A DNA stretch of 64,000 bases from Gilichinskyi gelida (GCA_038040385.1 JBBPII010000001.1:434001-498000), one strand, 5' to 3'; shown: positions 16,438 to 25,306, counted from the stretch's first letter. Numbers and translations: made by a program. Notes: generated by a model not told the origin, from the letters alone.

Positions 16438-18303
16438 TTGAGTCGCCGCTCGCTCCTCATCGTTGTCGCCCTCTTCGTCGCCGCCACCCGCTTTCTCGCC
16501 CTCTCGCGCTCGGTGTGGGACTGGGACGAAGGCCTCTTCCTCTCGGCGATGCGCGATTACGACGTGGTTTTGCACCACCCGCATCCGCCAGGCTTCCCGC
16601 TCTTCATCGCCGCGGCGAAACTGGCGCGGCTGGTCATCGGCGACGACTTCCACGCCCTCCGCGCGGTGAGCCTCTTCGCCTCGCTCTTCGTCTTCCCCGC
16701 GCTCTACGCGCTGGCGCGGGCGTTGGGCTTCCCCTTTCGAAACGCGTTGATCGCGGCGCTGCTCTTCTCGTTTCTGCCCAACGTCTGGTTCTGGGGCGGG
16801 ACGGCGTTCAGCGACGTCTTCGCCCTGGTGCTCTTCCTTGCCGGCGCGGCGCTGCTGCTGGGGTGCGGGCGTCCTCGCCCGCACCGATCGGGCGTCCCGC
16901 CCGATCGCGAACCGCCGCCGGACGGGACGTCCGGCGGTTGCGGGCGGGACGCCCGCACTCCGTACTTCCTCGGCTCCGTGCTGTTCGCGGCCACGCTGCT
17001 GGTGCGCCCGCAGAACGTTCTGATGTGCTATCCGTGGCTGCTGGCCTCGTGGCGGCGGCGGTGGAGCGACGTCTTCGCTTCCGCCGCGCTCATCACCGTT
17101 CTCGTCCTCGCCGGCTACGGCCTCGCGGCGCGTGCCACGGGGGGGTGGGAGCTCTTCATCGCTGCCACCCGGGCGCACCAGAAGTACATCGCCACCATCG
17201 ACGGCGCGCTCAATCCGAACCGGCCGTCGCCGGCGAAGCTCTTCTACGCCTTCGCCGTCGACCCGTTCCTGGCCGGACGGGCGTCGATCTTCCTCTCGAT
17301 CTTCGCCGCGCTCGCCTTCCTCCGGCCGAGGCGGCGCGACGTCGACGTCGTGCTCACCTTCGCCCCGAACTTCCTCCTCACCTGGCTCACCCTCAGCGTC
17401 ACCGGCGGAAGTCGCCTCTCCCTCGGATACATCCCCATGCACGCGCTGCTCGCCGCCGACGGCATGGCGGTCGTCGCCGCGCTCCTCGCGCGGCGCCGCG
17501 AGCGGATCGCGCGCGGGCTCCAGGCGGCGTTCGCCGCGGCGATCATCCTCCGCTACGTCTACTGGGTCTGGCCGGCGCTGGCCGAGGTTCGGAGGCACGA
17601 CTCGCCGCCGATGGCTGCCATCCGGTGGGTGGAGCAGCACGTGTCGCCCGAGCGCGGCAAGGTGTACCTGCAGGGCGGCCTGGTGCCGTTCGCGTCATAT
17701 TACCTGACGAGCTACACCATCGAGCCGGTCTCCGACGACTTCGATCCCGCCGCCGCGCTCGAGGATCCCGGCGCGGTCTACATCGCCGACGGGGTCCACT
17801 CCTCGCCGCAGGCGATCAACTTCCGCCGCCCGCACCGGCGGCTGTGGGGCCTCTTTCACCGGCGCTATTTCGAGGCCTGCGCCGTGCCGATCCTCGGCGG
17901 GCAGCGGTGGAGAGCGGGGACGGTGCAGTTCGCCGAGGGGTGGCACGGCGCGGAGCGCGACGCGGGTGGACGCCCGTTCCGGTGGATGGGGGGACGGAGC
18001 CGCACGATGCTCGAGTCGCTCCCGCAGCGCGGACGGCTCTCGGCGGAGCTCTACGCGCCGCTGGACGCCGAGCCTATACCGACGGTTACTATAGTGTTCA
18101 ACGGTATAGTAATCGAGCGATTCAGGCCCGCCGCAGCGGACTTCCATCGGACCTATGAGCTCGACTCCCGCCCCGGCGTGCCGGGCGAGCTGGTGATCAG
18201 CGTGGACCGGGTGGTCAACCAGGCCCGGATGGGACTGGGCGGCGACGCCCGCGACCTCGGCCTCCGCGTCACCGGCCTGTCGTGGAAGGCCTTGATGCCA
18301 TGA
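16438..18303 (+). CDS. GT-C membrane glycosyltransferase, paralog 1 of 3
   Basis: The 621-residue polytopic protein carries the GT-C/PMT-like first loop VWDWDEGLFLSAMRDYDVVL then HHPHPPGFPLFIAAAKL; the acidic pair WDWDE is the likely catalytic motif. A soluble C-terminal beta domain ends each of the three paralogs. TTG 16438 (LSRRSLLIVV) is taken as the start because the hydrophobic helix begins there and a -10-like box lies just before it. About 35 residues in the membrane region are encoded by a four-hairpin repeat (16864-16957) in frame, extending a loop. It overlaps the next gene by four bases. It probably transfers a sugar from a polyprenyl-phosphate donor; the acceptor is unknown. Confidence 0.8.
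   Translation: MSRRSLLIVVALFVAATRFLALSRSVWDWDEGLFLSAMRDYDVVLHHPHPPGFPLFIAAAKLARLVIGDDFHALRAVSLFASLFVFPALYALARALGFPFRNALIAALLFSFLPNVWFWGGTAFSDVFALVLFLAGAALLLGCGRPRPHRSGVPPDREPPPDGTSGGCGRDARTPYFLGSVLFAATLLVRPQNVLMCYPWLLASWRRRWSDVFASAALITVLVLAGYGLAARATGGWELFIAATRAHQKYIATIDGALNPNRPSPAKLFYAFAVDPFLAGRASIFLSIFAALAFLRPRRRDVDVVLTFAPNFLLTWLTLSVTGGSRLSLGYIPMHALLAADGMAVVAALLARRRERIARGLQAAFAAAIILRYVYWVWPALAEVRRHDSPPMAAIRWVEQHVSPERGKVYLQGGLVPFASYYLTSYTIEPVSDDFDPAAALEDPGAVYIADGVHSSPQAINFRRPHRRLWGLFHRRYFEACAVPILGGQRWRAGTVQFAEGWHGAERDAGGRPFRWMGGRSRTMLESLPQRGRLSAELYAPLDAEPIPTVTIVFNGIVIERFRPAAADFHRTYELDSRPGVPGELVISVDRVVNQARMGLGGDARDLGLRVTGLSWKALMP
16864..16957. repeat. Four-hairpin repeat element in frame inside a glycosyltransferase
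   Basis: Four perfect hairpins in tandem: TGCGGGCG stem with TCCT loop (16864-16883), CGATCGGGC stem with GTCCC loop (16885-16907), CCGCCGGACG stem with GGA loop (16915-16937) and TGCGGGCG stem with GGA loop (16939-16957). The design matches the array at 11543-11636. The two paralogous genes downstream lack it, so it is an insertion. Confidence 0.8.
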
Positions 18304-20123
18304 GCGTTCTCGATGTCCTGACCCACCCGCCCGCCCCCCTGACCCGTGGCCAGCGCGCGGCGCTCGTTGCCGCCACGGTGGTCGCCGCGGGGAGCCGCTT
18401 CCTGGCCCGCGGGCACTCCATGTGGGACTGGGACGAGGCGCTCTTCTGCCTCGGCGTGCGCGACTACAACGTCGTGCAGCACCACCCCCACCCGCCCGGC
18501 TACCCGCTCTTCATCGCCGCGGCGAAGCTGGTGCGCTTGGCCGTCCATTCCGACCTCCTGGCCCTGCAGATCGTGGTGATGCTCAGCGGCGCGGTGCTGC
18601 TGCCGCTGCTCTTCTTCTTCGCCCGCGAGGCGCGCTTTCCGTTCGCCACGGCGTTCGGCGGCGCGCTGATCGTCGTCTTCCTGCCGAACGTCTGGATCTA
18701 CAGCGGCAGCGCCATGAGCGACGTCCCGTCGCTGGCCCTGACGCTCCTGGCGTGCGCGCTCCTGCTGCGCGGCTGCCGCAGCCGGCGCGCGTACATCGCC
18801 GGCGCGATTTGCCTCGGCCTCGCCGCCGGCATCCGTCCGCAGGCGCTGATGGTGGGGGTGGCCTGCGGCGCGATCGCCACCATCGTCCAATGGCGGCAGA
18901 ACCGGCGGGTGGTGGTCGCCGCCGCGCTGCTCGGCGCGGGCGCTATCGCTGTCTGCACCATCGGCGCGGCGGCGGCGAGCGATCCGCCGGGCTCGTATTT
19001 CGCCGCGGTGCGCCTGCAGAGCAAGTGGGTGCGCAACGTCGACTCGTATCACAACCCCGGACGCACGCCGCTGCGGCAGCTCGCGCCGCTCTTTTTCTAC
19101 AAGCCGGTGGCGGCGAACGCCGTGCAGCTGGTGTCCATTCTCGCCGCGCTCGGCGCGGTCATCGGCGTGGCCACTCGCCGGTTTGCCACGCTCGTCGCGC
19201 TGGCCACGTTCGTCCCGTTCGCGATTTTCGCTTGGCTGATGCTCGACCCGACCGCCGTCAGCCGCTACGCGATCGGGTACATGCCGCTGTACGCGCTCCT
19301 GGCGGCGGACGCGCTCGCAATCGCCTTCTCGTTCTTGCCTCGAGGCAAAGAGATCGTCCCGGCCGCTGCCAGCGTCATCCTCGCCGCCTCGCTCGCCTGG
19401 TGGACATGGCCGGCGGCGAAGCGCATCCGCGCCAACGACGCCCCGCACATCGCCGCCATCCGCTGGGTCATGCACAACGCCTGGCCCGGCGCGGGGACGG
19501 TCTTCGTCCACAACGGCTTCGGCCCGTTCGCGGAGTACTTCCTCGCTCCGTACGAGAAACGCTACTTCGAGAGCTACGACGACATCCCGAGCGGCGGCTA
19601 CGTCGAGCCGGCGTTCATCCTGACGGGGGAGTTGTCGAAGGCGGCCGACGCGCACGTCTTCGCCCGCCCGCACGACCGGCTGTGGCGCATCGTGCGGCAG
19701 CGCTACTTCGAGGCCTCGGTCATCCCGGCGTGGGACCTGGTGCGCTTCGGCCGCGGGTGGCACGACGCGGAGGGCGACGGCGGCAACAACTGGCGGTGGA
19801 TGACCGCGTCGTCGGAGATCCTGCTTCCGCCGGCCGGCGCGCGCAGCCAGCTCACCCTGCAGTTCTATGTGCCGATGGACGCGCTTCCGGCGCCGCCGTC
19901 GATCGAGGTGACCTTGAACGGCGCGCTCGTCGAGCGCTTCACCGCGGACGCGCTGGAGATGAAGAAATCGTGGACCGTGGCCGGCCGCGACGGCGGCGGC
20001 GCGAACGAGCTGCGCATCTCCACCAGCGGCGCCATCGTCCCGGCGCGCGCGCACCCCGGCGGCGACTCGCGCGAGTTGGGCCTCAAACTGTTGGCGATCA
20101 CATGGCAGCCATCGACGCACTGA
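18300..20123 (+). CDS. GT-C membrane glycosyltransferase, paralog 2 of 3
   Basis: The 607-residue polytopic protein is clearly paralogous to its neighbours: MWDWDEALFCLGVRDYNVVQ then HHPHPPGYPLFIAAAKLVRL. It has the shared motifs NVWIYSGSAMSDVPSLALTL and GIRPQALMVG, and the C-terminal WHDAEGDGGNNWRWMTASSE-like beta domain. ATG 18300 overlaps the preceding stop (ATGA) and is preferred to GTG 18282. It overlaps the third paralog by 22 bp, so the three genes are one translationally coupled operon. The tandem copies may differ in donor sugar or acceptor. Confidence 0.85.
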   Translation: MSVLDVLTHPPAPLTRGQRAALVAATVVAAGSRFLARGHSMWDWDEALFCLGVRDYNVVQHHPHPPGYPLFIAAAKLVRLAVHSDLLALQIVVMLSGAVLLPLLFFFAREARFPFATAFGGALIVVFLPNVWIYSGSAMSDVPSLALTLLACALLLRGCRSRRAYIAGAICLGLAAGIRPQALMVGVACGAIATIVQWRQNRRVVVAAALLGAGAIAVCTIGAAAASDPPGSYFAAVRLQSKWVRNVDSYHNPGRTPLRQLAPLFFYKPVAANAVQLVSILAALGAVIGVATRRFATLVALATFVPFAIFAWLMLDPTAVSRYAIGYMPLYALLAADALAIAFSFLPRGKEIVPAAASVILAASLAWWTWPAAKRIRANDAPHIAAIRWVMHNAWPGAGTVFVHNGFGPFAEYFLAPYEKRYFESYDDIPSGGYVEPAFILTGELSKAADAHVFARPHDRLWRIVRQRYFEASVIPAWDLVRFGRGWHDAEGDGGNNWRWMTASSEILLPPAGARSQLTLQFYVPMDALPAPPSIEVTLNGALVERFTADALEMKKSWTVAGRDGGGANELRISTSGAIVPARAHPGGDSRELGLKLLAITWQPSTH

Positions 20124-21835
20124 CCCTCCGGCAGCGCTGGATTCTGGCCGTGGCGACGATCGTCGCCGGCGCCAGCCGGCTGTTGTCGCTGCCGCGAACG
20201 CCGTGGGACTGGGACGAGCTGCTCTTCATGCACGCCCTCGACCGCTACAACGTCGCGCTGCACCACCCGCATCCTCCCGGCTTCCCGCTCTACATCTTCG
20301 CGGCGAAGGCGATCCGCAAGCTCGGATTCGGCAACTTCCACGCCCTGCAGGCGCTGAGCGTCGTCGCGGCGATGGCCATCGTGCCGGCGATGTTCTTTCT
20401 CTGCCGCGCGTTGCGCATGCGCGTCTCCACCTCGCTCAGCGCCGCGCTGATCCTGGCCTTTTTTCCCAACGTCTGGTTCTACGGCGGCGCGGCGCTGAGC
20501 GACGTGCCGTCGATGGTGCTGGTGATCGTCGCCGTCGCGCTGCTCTTTCGCGGAAACCTTCTGCTCGGCGCGGTTGTGCTCGGCGTGGCCGCCGGATTCC
20601 GCCCGCAGAATCTGCTGATCGGATTCGCGCCGCTGCTGCTCGCCGCGTGGCGGCAGAAGCGCCGCGCCGTCGTCGCCGCGGCAATCCTTGCCGTCATCGT
20701 GGGCGTGAGCTACGGCGCCGCGGCGTCGCTGACCGGATGGGAGGCGTACCAACACGCCCTGAAGGAGCACAGCGCGTACATCAACGCCGTCGATTCCTTC
20801 CGCGCGCCGGGGCGCCTGCCGCTGTGGCGGCTTTTCGACGACTTCTTCGTCCACCCGTACCACGCGCCGTGGATCAACGCCCTCGTCACTTTTTTTGCGG
20901 CGGTCTCCGTCCTCGGCTCGATCCTCTTGCGACGGAGGCATGTCCTCCTCGCCCTCGCCGCGTTCGGCCCCTTCTGCGTGGCGGCGATCCTGTTCCTCGA
21001 CCACTTCAGCGCCAGCCGCTTCTCCATCGGCTACGCGCCGCTCATCGCGCTGCTCGCCGCCGACGGCATTTACTTGCTCCTCCGCCGCCTCGAGCCGGTC
21101 GTGGCGGGCGCGCTCATGGCCATGATGATCGTCTGGACCTGGCCGTCGCTCGCCGCGGTGCGTCACACCATCGCCCCGCCGGTCGCCGCCGTCGACTGGC
21201 TGCGCAACCACGTCGACCCGCGCAGCGCCATGATCTACGTCCACGAGGGCATGATTCCGTACGCCAACTGGTATCTGCGGGAGTATCCCCTTCGCTACGT
21301 CTACGAATCCTCGCCGCCCTCACTCTGGATGCAGCAGACCGGCCTCTTCGTGAGCGAGGGCGCGAGCAACGCCAGCGGCGCGGTGAACTTCATCCGCCCG
21401 CAAGGGCGGCTGTGGAATCTGGTGCGGCAGCGCTACTTCGAAGCCTCGGTCAGCCCCATCGCCGAGCGCGTAGCCTTCGGCCAGGGATGGCACGAAGAGG
21501 AGAGTGAGCGCGGCGAGATCTGGCGATGGATGGGCGGGCGGTCGGTGGCGCTGCTGCCGCGGCTCGCCGGCGACGCGCGCCTCACGCTCACCTTCTACGT
21601 GCCGACCGACGCCCTGCCCGTCGCGCCGAAGGTGATCGTCCGCCTGAACGGCGAGGTCGTCGATCGCTTCGAGGGGTCATCGGCCATCATCCAGCGCGAG
21701 CTGCTGGTCCACCCACGCGGCGACGCCCCCAACGAGCTGGTCATCGAAACCGATCGCGTGGTGACGCCGCCGCCCGGCGATCCGCGGCTGCTGGGCCTGC
21801 GGCTCAACACCCTGGGATGGAAGCCAGTCCGGTAG
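20102..21835 (+). CDS. GT-C membrane glycosyltransferase, paralog 3 of 3
   Basis: The 577-residue polytopic protein has PWDWDELLFMHALDRYNVAL then HHPHPPGFPLYIFAAKAIRK, NVWFYGGAALSDVPSMVLVI, GFRPQNLLIGFAPLL and the same C-terminal beta domain (WHEEESERGEIWRWMGGRSV). ATG 20102 lies inside the end of paralog 2. The stop TAG is the first three bases of a TAGGGGCGC repeat, which also supplies the stop of the convergent kinase-like gene. Family-level function (GT-C transfer of a lipid-linked sugar) is firm; the substrate is not. Confidence 0.85.
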   Translation: MAAIDALTLRQRWILAVATIVAGASRLLSLPRTPWDWDELLFMHALDRYNVALHHPHPPGFPLYIFAAKAIRKLGFGNFHALQALSVVAAMAIVPAMFFLCRALRMRVSTSLSAALILAFFPNVWFYGGAALSDVPSMVLVIVAVALLFRGNLLLGAVVLGVAAGFRPQNLLIGFAPLLLAAWRQKRRAVVAAAILAVIVGVSYGAAASLTGWEAYQHALKEHSAYINAVDSFRAPGRLPLWRLFDDFFVHPYHAPWINALVTFFAAVSVLGSILLRRRHVLLALAAFGPFCVAAILFLDHFSASRFSIGYAPLIALLAADGIYLLLRRLEPVVAGALMAMMIVWTWPSLAAVRHTIAPPVAAVDWLRNHVDPRSAMIYVHEGMIPYANWYLREYPLRYVYESSPPSLWMQQTGLFVSEGASNASGAVNFIRPQGRLWNLVRQRYFEASVSPIAERVAFGQGWHEEESERGEIWRWMGGRSVALLPRLAGDARLTLTFYVPTDALPVAPKVIVRLNGEVVDRFEGSSAIIQRELLVHPRGDAPNELVIETDRVVTPPPGDPRLLGLRLNTLGWKPVR

Positions 21836-21894
21836 GGGCGCGCGGCAGCGCGCCCGCAGCCCCGGGGTGCCGGGCGCGCTGCTACGCGCCCCTA
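21833..21894. repeat. TAGGGGCGC...GCGCCCCTA element giving stops to both flanking genes
   Basis: TAGGGGCGCGCGG and its complement-like right arm ending in GCGCCCCTA enclose inner hairpins (GGGCGCGC with GCGCGCCC). The TAG at 21833-21835 ends the plus-strand gene, and the TAG read on the minus strand at 21894-21892 ends the facing gene. Confidence 0.85.
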
Positions 21895-23760
21895 CGGGCT
21901 GAAGACGAACGTCTGCGGCCGCCAGGTGCGGACGTTCTTCCCGTCCTTCACCGGCGGCGAGAAGCGCGCTGCCCTCATGCCCCGGATGGCCGCCTCGTTG
22001 AAACCGAAGCGCGGGTCGCCCTTGAGCACCTTGACCTCGAGCACCTCGCCGGTCTCGGAGATCAGCGCGGAGACGACCACTTGGCTCTTCGCCCGCTGCT
22101 GCATCGCCAGCCGTGGGTACTCGGGCTTGATGCTCTTGACCGGCTGCGGCACGGTGTCGAGATCGGTGTACTCGACGACGTCGCCTTCGCGGACCACCAC
22201 CGCCGGCGCGGCTGCCGGCGCCTGCGGGACGGGGGCCTGCGTTTGGGTGATGGCGGGCGCCGCCGGCTGCAGCACTACGGGCGCGAGAGCGGTGTCGGTC
22301 CGGGCGGCGAGGCGGCGCGAATCCAATTGCGCCGCCGACGGCCCGTTCTCCTCGGCCGCAGGGGGCGGGGGGGCGGCGGCGGCGATCTGCACCGGCGCGT
22401 TCTTCGACTGCTGCTGCTTGAGCGACTTCGTGTAGTCGGACTGCAGCTTCATCATCTCTTCCTGCAGCTTCTGTTCGACGGCCTGCTCGAAGGCCTTCTT
22501 CTGCGCCGCGGTATCCGTCGTCGCCGCCGAGGTCGTGGCGGGCGAGCTGGCGATGACCGCGGGCGCGGTGATCTGCGCCTTCACCGTCGTGGACACCGGC
22601 GCCGCGGCGACGATCGCCGGCGCGGGCTTCCTGAGGAGCATGTAGGCCGCGCCGGTGCCGACGGCGATGACGATCGCGGCAGCGGCGGCGATTAGGCCGA
22701 TGCGGCTCCTCTTCGGCGCTTCCTCGTACGCCGCCATCGACGGCTCGGTGACCGCCGCGGGAACGGGAAGGCTGGCGGCGTCGGCATACGCGGCCACGTT
22801 GACCTTCGCTTCCTTTTCGCGGTCGAGCGCTTCGCTCTCCATCTCCTTCTTCAGGAGATTGCTCAGATAGAACGCCAGGTTGAACGTCGTGGCGGAGTAC
22901 TTTCCGCCGTGCGCCAGCGCGGAGATGGCCTGTTTCATGTCCGCCACCGACGCGAAGCGCACGGCCGGATCGATATTCAACGACTTGTGGATCAATCCGC
23001 GGATGTCCTCGGGAATCGGCTGTCCGATCGACGTCTTCGCCGCATGGATGGTGTTGGCGAACGCGCTGGTGGTGACCGCCTCCGGCGGCTCGTTGCCGGT
23101 CACCAGCAGATAGAGAATCGCCCCCATCGAATAGACCTCGGACGACTTGGTCGGTTCGCCGAGGGTTTGGTACTCCGGTGCGAAGTAGCGGGCCAGCTCC
23201 GCGTGAAACTTCGGTTCGGCGAGCGAGGCGATCATCGCCTTCCCCAATTGCTGTCCGCCGACGCGGATCTCGCCGTCGTCCGCGATCCAGATGAACTGCG
23301 GGACGAGGCCTCCGTGCGCGAGCCGGTTGCCCATGTAGCGGAGATCCGCGGTGGTAGCCAGCGAGAGCGCGACCTTTTCGGCGATGACGATGGCCTGTTC
23401 CAGCGGGATGGGATTGGGCGCCGCGCCGTTCGTGCCGCGGGCGCGGTCGACGATGTGGCGCAGCGAGCGTCCGCCGCCGTATTCGTGCGCGATGAAGGGC
23501 GTCCCGTTGACGACGTCGATGACCTGCTCCTTGGCGAAGGTCGTCCCGGTGAGCAGCGGCGCGAGCGCGCGCGCCTCGTTGGCGCAGGCGACGAACGCTT
23601 CGCGCTTGCCGCCGGTCAGGCGATGAACGGCGACCGTTTTTCCGAGCTGCGCGCCGTCGATGCGGCCGGCGCGCCAGAGATCGCCGAGCGAGTCGGCCGC
23701 GAGCCGCTTGAAGAGAATGAATGAGCCGAATTGCTCATACGGACGGTTCTTCGCTGCCAT
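21892..23760 (-). CDS. Pseudokinase-transmembrane-TonB C-terminal fusion
   Basis: The 622-residue protein begins with a Ser/Thr-kinase fold (about residues 10-290) that keeps the helix-C Glu (ANEARALA) and APE-like YFAPEYQTLGEPTKSSEVYS. The VAIK lysine is replaced (KTVAVHRL), HRD is HGG (RLAHGGLVPQF) and DFG is VGG (EIRVGGQQL), so catalysis is unlikely. A single transmembrane helix (IGLIAAAAAIVIAVGTGAAY) leads to an Ala/Pro-rich and glutamine-rich periplasmic linker, then a TonB C-terminal domain (IKPEYPRLAMQQRAKSQVVV, GFNEAAIRGMRAARFSPPVK). It may sense in the cytoplasm and contact outer-membrane receptors; this is inference. A TATCCT box lies 36 nt upstream. Confidence 0.85.
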   Translation of the reverse strand: MAAKNRPYEQFGSFILFKRLAADSLGDLWRAGRIDGAQLGKTVAVHRLTGGKREAFVACANEARALAPLLTGTTFAKEQVIDVVNGTPFIAHEYGGGRSLRHIVDRARGTNGAAPNPIPLEQAIVIAEKVALSLATTADLRYMGNRLAHGGLVPQFIWIADDGEIRVGGQQLGKAMIASLAEPKFHAELARYFAPEYQTLGEPTKSSEVYSMGAILYLLVTGNEPPEAVTTSAFANTIHAAKTSIGQPIPEDIRGLIHKSLNIDPAVRFASVADMKQAISALAHGGKYSATTFNLAFYLSNLLKKEMESEALDREKEAKVNVAAYADAASLPVPAAVTEPSMAAYEEAPKRSRIGLIAAAAAIVIAVGTGAAYMLLRKPAPAIVAAAPVSTTVKAQITAPAVIASSPATTSAATTDTAAQKKAFEQAVEQKLQEEMMKLQSDYTKSLKQQQSKNAPVQIAAAAPPPPAAEENGPSAAQLDSRRLAARTDTALAPVVLQPAAPAITQTQAPVPQAPAAAPAVVVREGDVVEYTDLDTVPQPVKSIKPEYPRLAMQQRAKSQVVVSALISETGEVLEVKVLKGDPRFGFNEAAIRGMRAARFSPPVKDGKNVRTWRPQTFVFSP

Positions 23761-23813
23761 CGACGGACCCCCGACTGGATTGGAAAAGTGCCGCGTAGGA
23801 TAGCACGAAATTA

Positions 23814-24875
23814 TTATTTCGAGTTAGCCGCGCGCTGCTGGCGGAACCATTCCACCTGGTATTTCTGCACGTTGCGGTTGTGCTCGTCAAGGGTCGAAGA
23901 GAAGGCGTGCGAGCCGTCGTGCCGGGCCACGAAGTACAGAAAGTGCGACTTCGCCGGCGCCGCTGCGGCCCGTAGCGAGGCCACGCCGGGGTTGGCGATG
24001 GGGCCGGGCGGGAGGCCGGGGAAGCGGTAGGTGTTGTACGGCGAGTCGATCTGCAGGTCGGCTTTTTGTATGTTGCCGTCCCACCGCTTGGCGAGCTTCA
24101 GCGCGTAGATGACCGTCGGATCGGCGCCGAGGAGCATGCGGCGGTTGATGCGGTTGAAGTAGACGGAGGCGACGAGCGGCCGCTCCGGCGGCAGTTTCGC
24201 CTCGGTCTCCACGATGGAGGCCAGCGTCACCGTCTGATGAAGCGTCAGGCCGGTGGTGATGTAGTTCATCTCCGCGCCGAAATGCTTACGGAAGTTGTCG
24301 GTCATGGCCTGCACGATGGCCTTTGGCGGCGTGCCCGGACTGAACTTGTACGTGTCGGGGAAGAGGTACCCCTCGAGCGATTTCGCCTCGGGGGCGATGT
24401 CGCGCACCGATTCGCCGTCGGCCGTCAGCTTGTCCCACTCAGCCTCGCGTCCGAAGCCCTCGGCGGCGAAGAGCCGTCCGATGGCGAACCGGTCGAGACC
24501 CTCGCGGATGGTGACGCTCTTGAGCACCACGTCGCCGCGGATCAACTTCTCCAACACGTCGGCGGCGGACATCGGCTTGGAGAATTCGTAGACGCCGGCC
24601 TTCACCGAGTCTTTGTAGCGGATGAGCTTCATGTAGATCAGCGGGATGTATTGATCGCGGACGACTCCCTCCGCTTGCAGGTGGCGCACGACGGCGGCGG
24701 TGCGGAGACCCTTGCGCACCTCGACCAGCTTTTTTGGCTCGGAATAGCCCTTGTACGGCGAGGTGACCGCGCTCCAGAGGAACCAACCGCCGCCGGCGGC
24801 GAGGAGCACCCCAAAGAACAGGATGGTGGCCAGCGACTGCGCGAGCTTGCGGCAACCACCGCCGCGGCGTGCTAT
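23814..24875 (-). CDS. mltG: Endolytic murein transglycosylase MltG (YceG-like)
   Basis: The protein has one N-terminal membrane helix (LATILFFGVLLAAGGGWFLW) and the YceG domain: EGLDRFAIGRLFAAEGFGRE, EGYLFPDTYKFSPGTPP, ASIVETEAKLPPERPLVASV with the catalytic Glu, YFNRINRRMLLGADPTVIYA, PYNTYRFPGLPPGPIANPG. It cleaves nascent glycan strands in the periplasm. No ATG, GTG or TTG stands in frame between the RuvX region and the membrane helix. The best-placed start is ATA 24875, which overlaps the ruvX stop (ATAG) and has GGGAGG seven bases before it; GTG 24809 would cut the helix. It is coupled to ruvX, a common pairing. Confidence 0.9.
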   Translation of the reverse strand: MARRGGGCRKLAQSLATILFFGVLLAAGGGWFLWSAVTSPYKGYSEPKKLVEVRKGLRTAAVVRHLQAEGVVRDQYIPLIYMKLIRYKDSVKAGVYEFSKPMSAADVLEKLIRGDVVLKSVTIREGLDRFAIGRLFAAEGFGREAEWDKLTADGESVRDIAPEAKSLEGYLFPDTYKFSPGTPPKAIVQAMTDNFRKHFGAEMNYITTGLTLHQTVTLASIVETEAKLPPERPLVASVYFNRINRRMLLGADPTVIYALKLAKRWDGNIQKADLQIDSPYNTYRFPGLPPGPIANPGVASLRAAAAPAKSHFLYFVARHDGSHAFSSTLDEHNRNVQKYQVEWFRQQRAANSK

Positions 24876-25276
24876 GACGTCCTCCCGTCCGCGTCGAGGT
24901 AGGACTGCAAGATGACGGCTGCGGCGTGCATGTCGATATCGCGTTGGGCGTCGCGGCGGCTGCGGCCGCCGGCGCGCAGACGCTCGGCGGCTTCCACCGT
25001 GGTCAGCGCCTCGTCCCAGAGGACGACCACTTTGCACGTTTTCTGCCGCAGCCGCTCGGCCAGCTCGCGGAACTTCTCCTCCCCGCTGCTGCTGGCCGCG
25101 CGCCGCGGGATGCCGAGGACGATGGTCTCGGCGTCGAGCTGGCCGGCGAGGGCGGCGAGCTTCTCGACGATGTCGCCCTCGTTGCGGAGCACCGAGTGGG
25201 GGGTGGCGATGGAGCCGGAGTCGCTCACCGCGATGCCGATGCGGCGGGCACCCCAGTCGATGGCCATGACAGACAT
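24872..25276 (-). CDS. ruvX: Holliday junction resolvase-like RuvX/YqgF
   Basis: The 134-residue protein has the YqgF RNase-H-like fold: VMAIDWGARRIGIAVSDSGS, IVLGIPRRAASSSGEEKFRE, VVLWDEALTTVEAAERL and the final Asp-containing RDIDMHAAAVILQSYLDAD. The family is linked to pre-16S rRNA end processing and resolvase-like activity. ATG 25276 follows a TATTGT box by six bases. It shares a divergent promoter with pilT and is followed by mltG with a 4-bp overlap. Confidence 0.93.
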   Translation of the reverse strand: MSVMAIDWGARRIGIAVSDSGSIATPHSVLRNEGDIVEKLAALAGQLDAETIVLGIPRRAASSSGEEKFRELAERLRQKTCKVVVLWDEALTTVEAAERLRAGGRSRRDAQRDIDMHAAAVILQSYLDADGRTS

Positions 25277-25281
25277 GCGCT

Positions 25282-25288
25282 TACAATA
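25282..25288. promoter_or_regulatory. Overlapping divergent -10 boxes for ruvX and pilT
   Basis: TACAAT (25282-25287, plus) and TATTGT (25288-25283, minus) share the same bases. The minus box is 6 nt before the ruvX ATG (leaderless spacing). The plus box is 19 nt before the pilT ATG, which also has GGAG. The two promoters cannot be occupied together. Confidence 0.5.
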
Positions 25289-25306
25289 TCCGCGCTCGGA
25301 GCCGAC

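Noticed and set aside
24926..25306. N-terminal extension of pilT across ruvX
   Set aside because: The extra codons are antisense to ruvX; a promoter and GGAG site precede ATG 25307, where the PilT domain begins.
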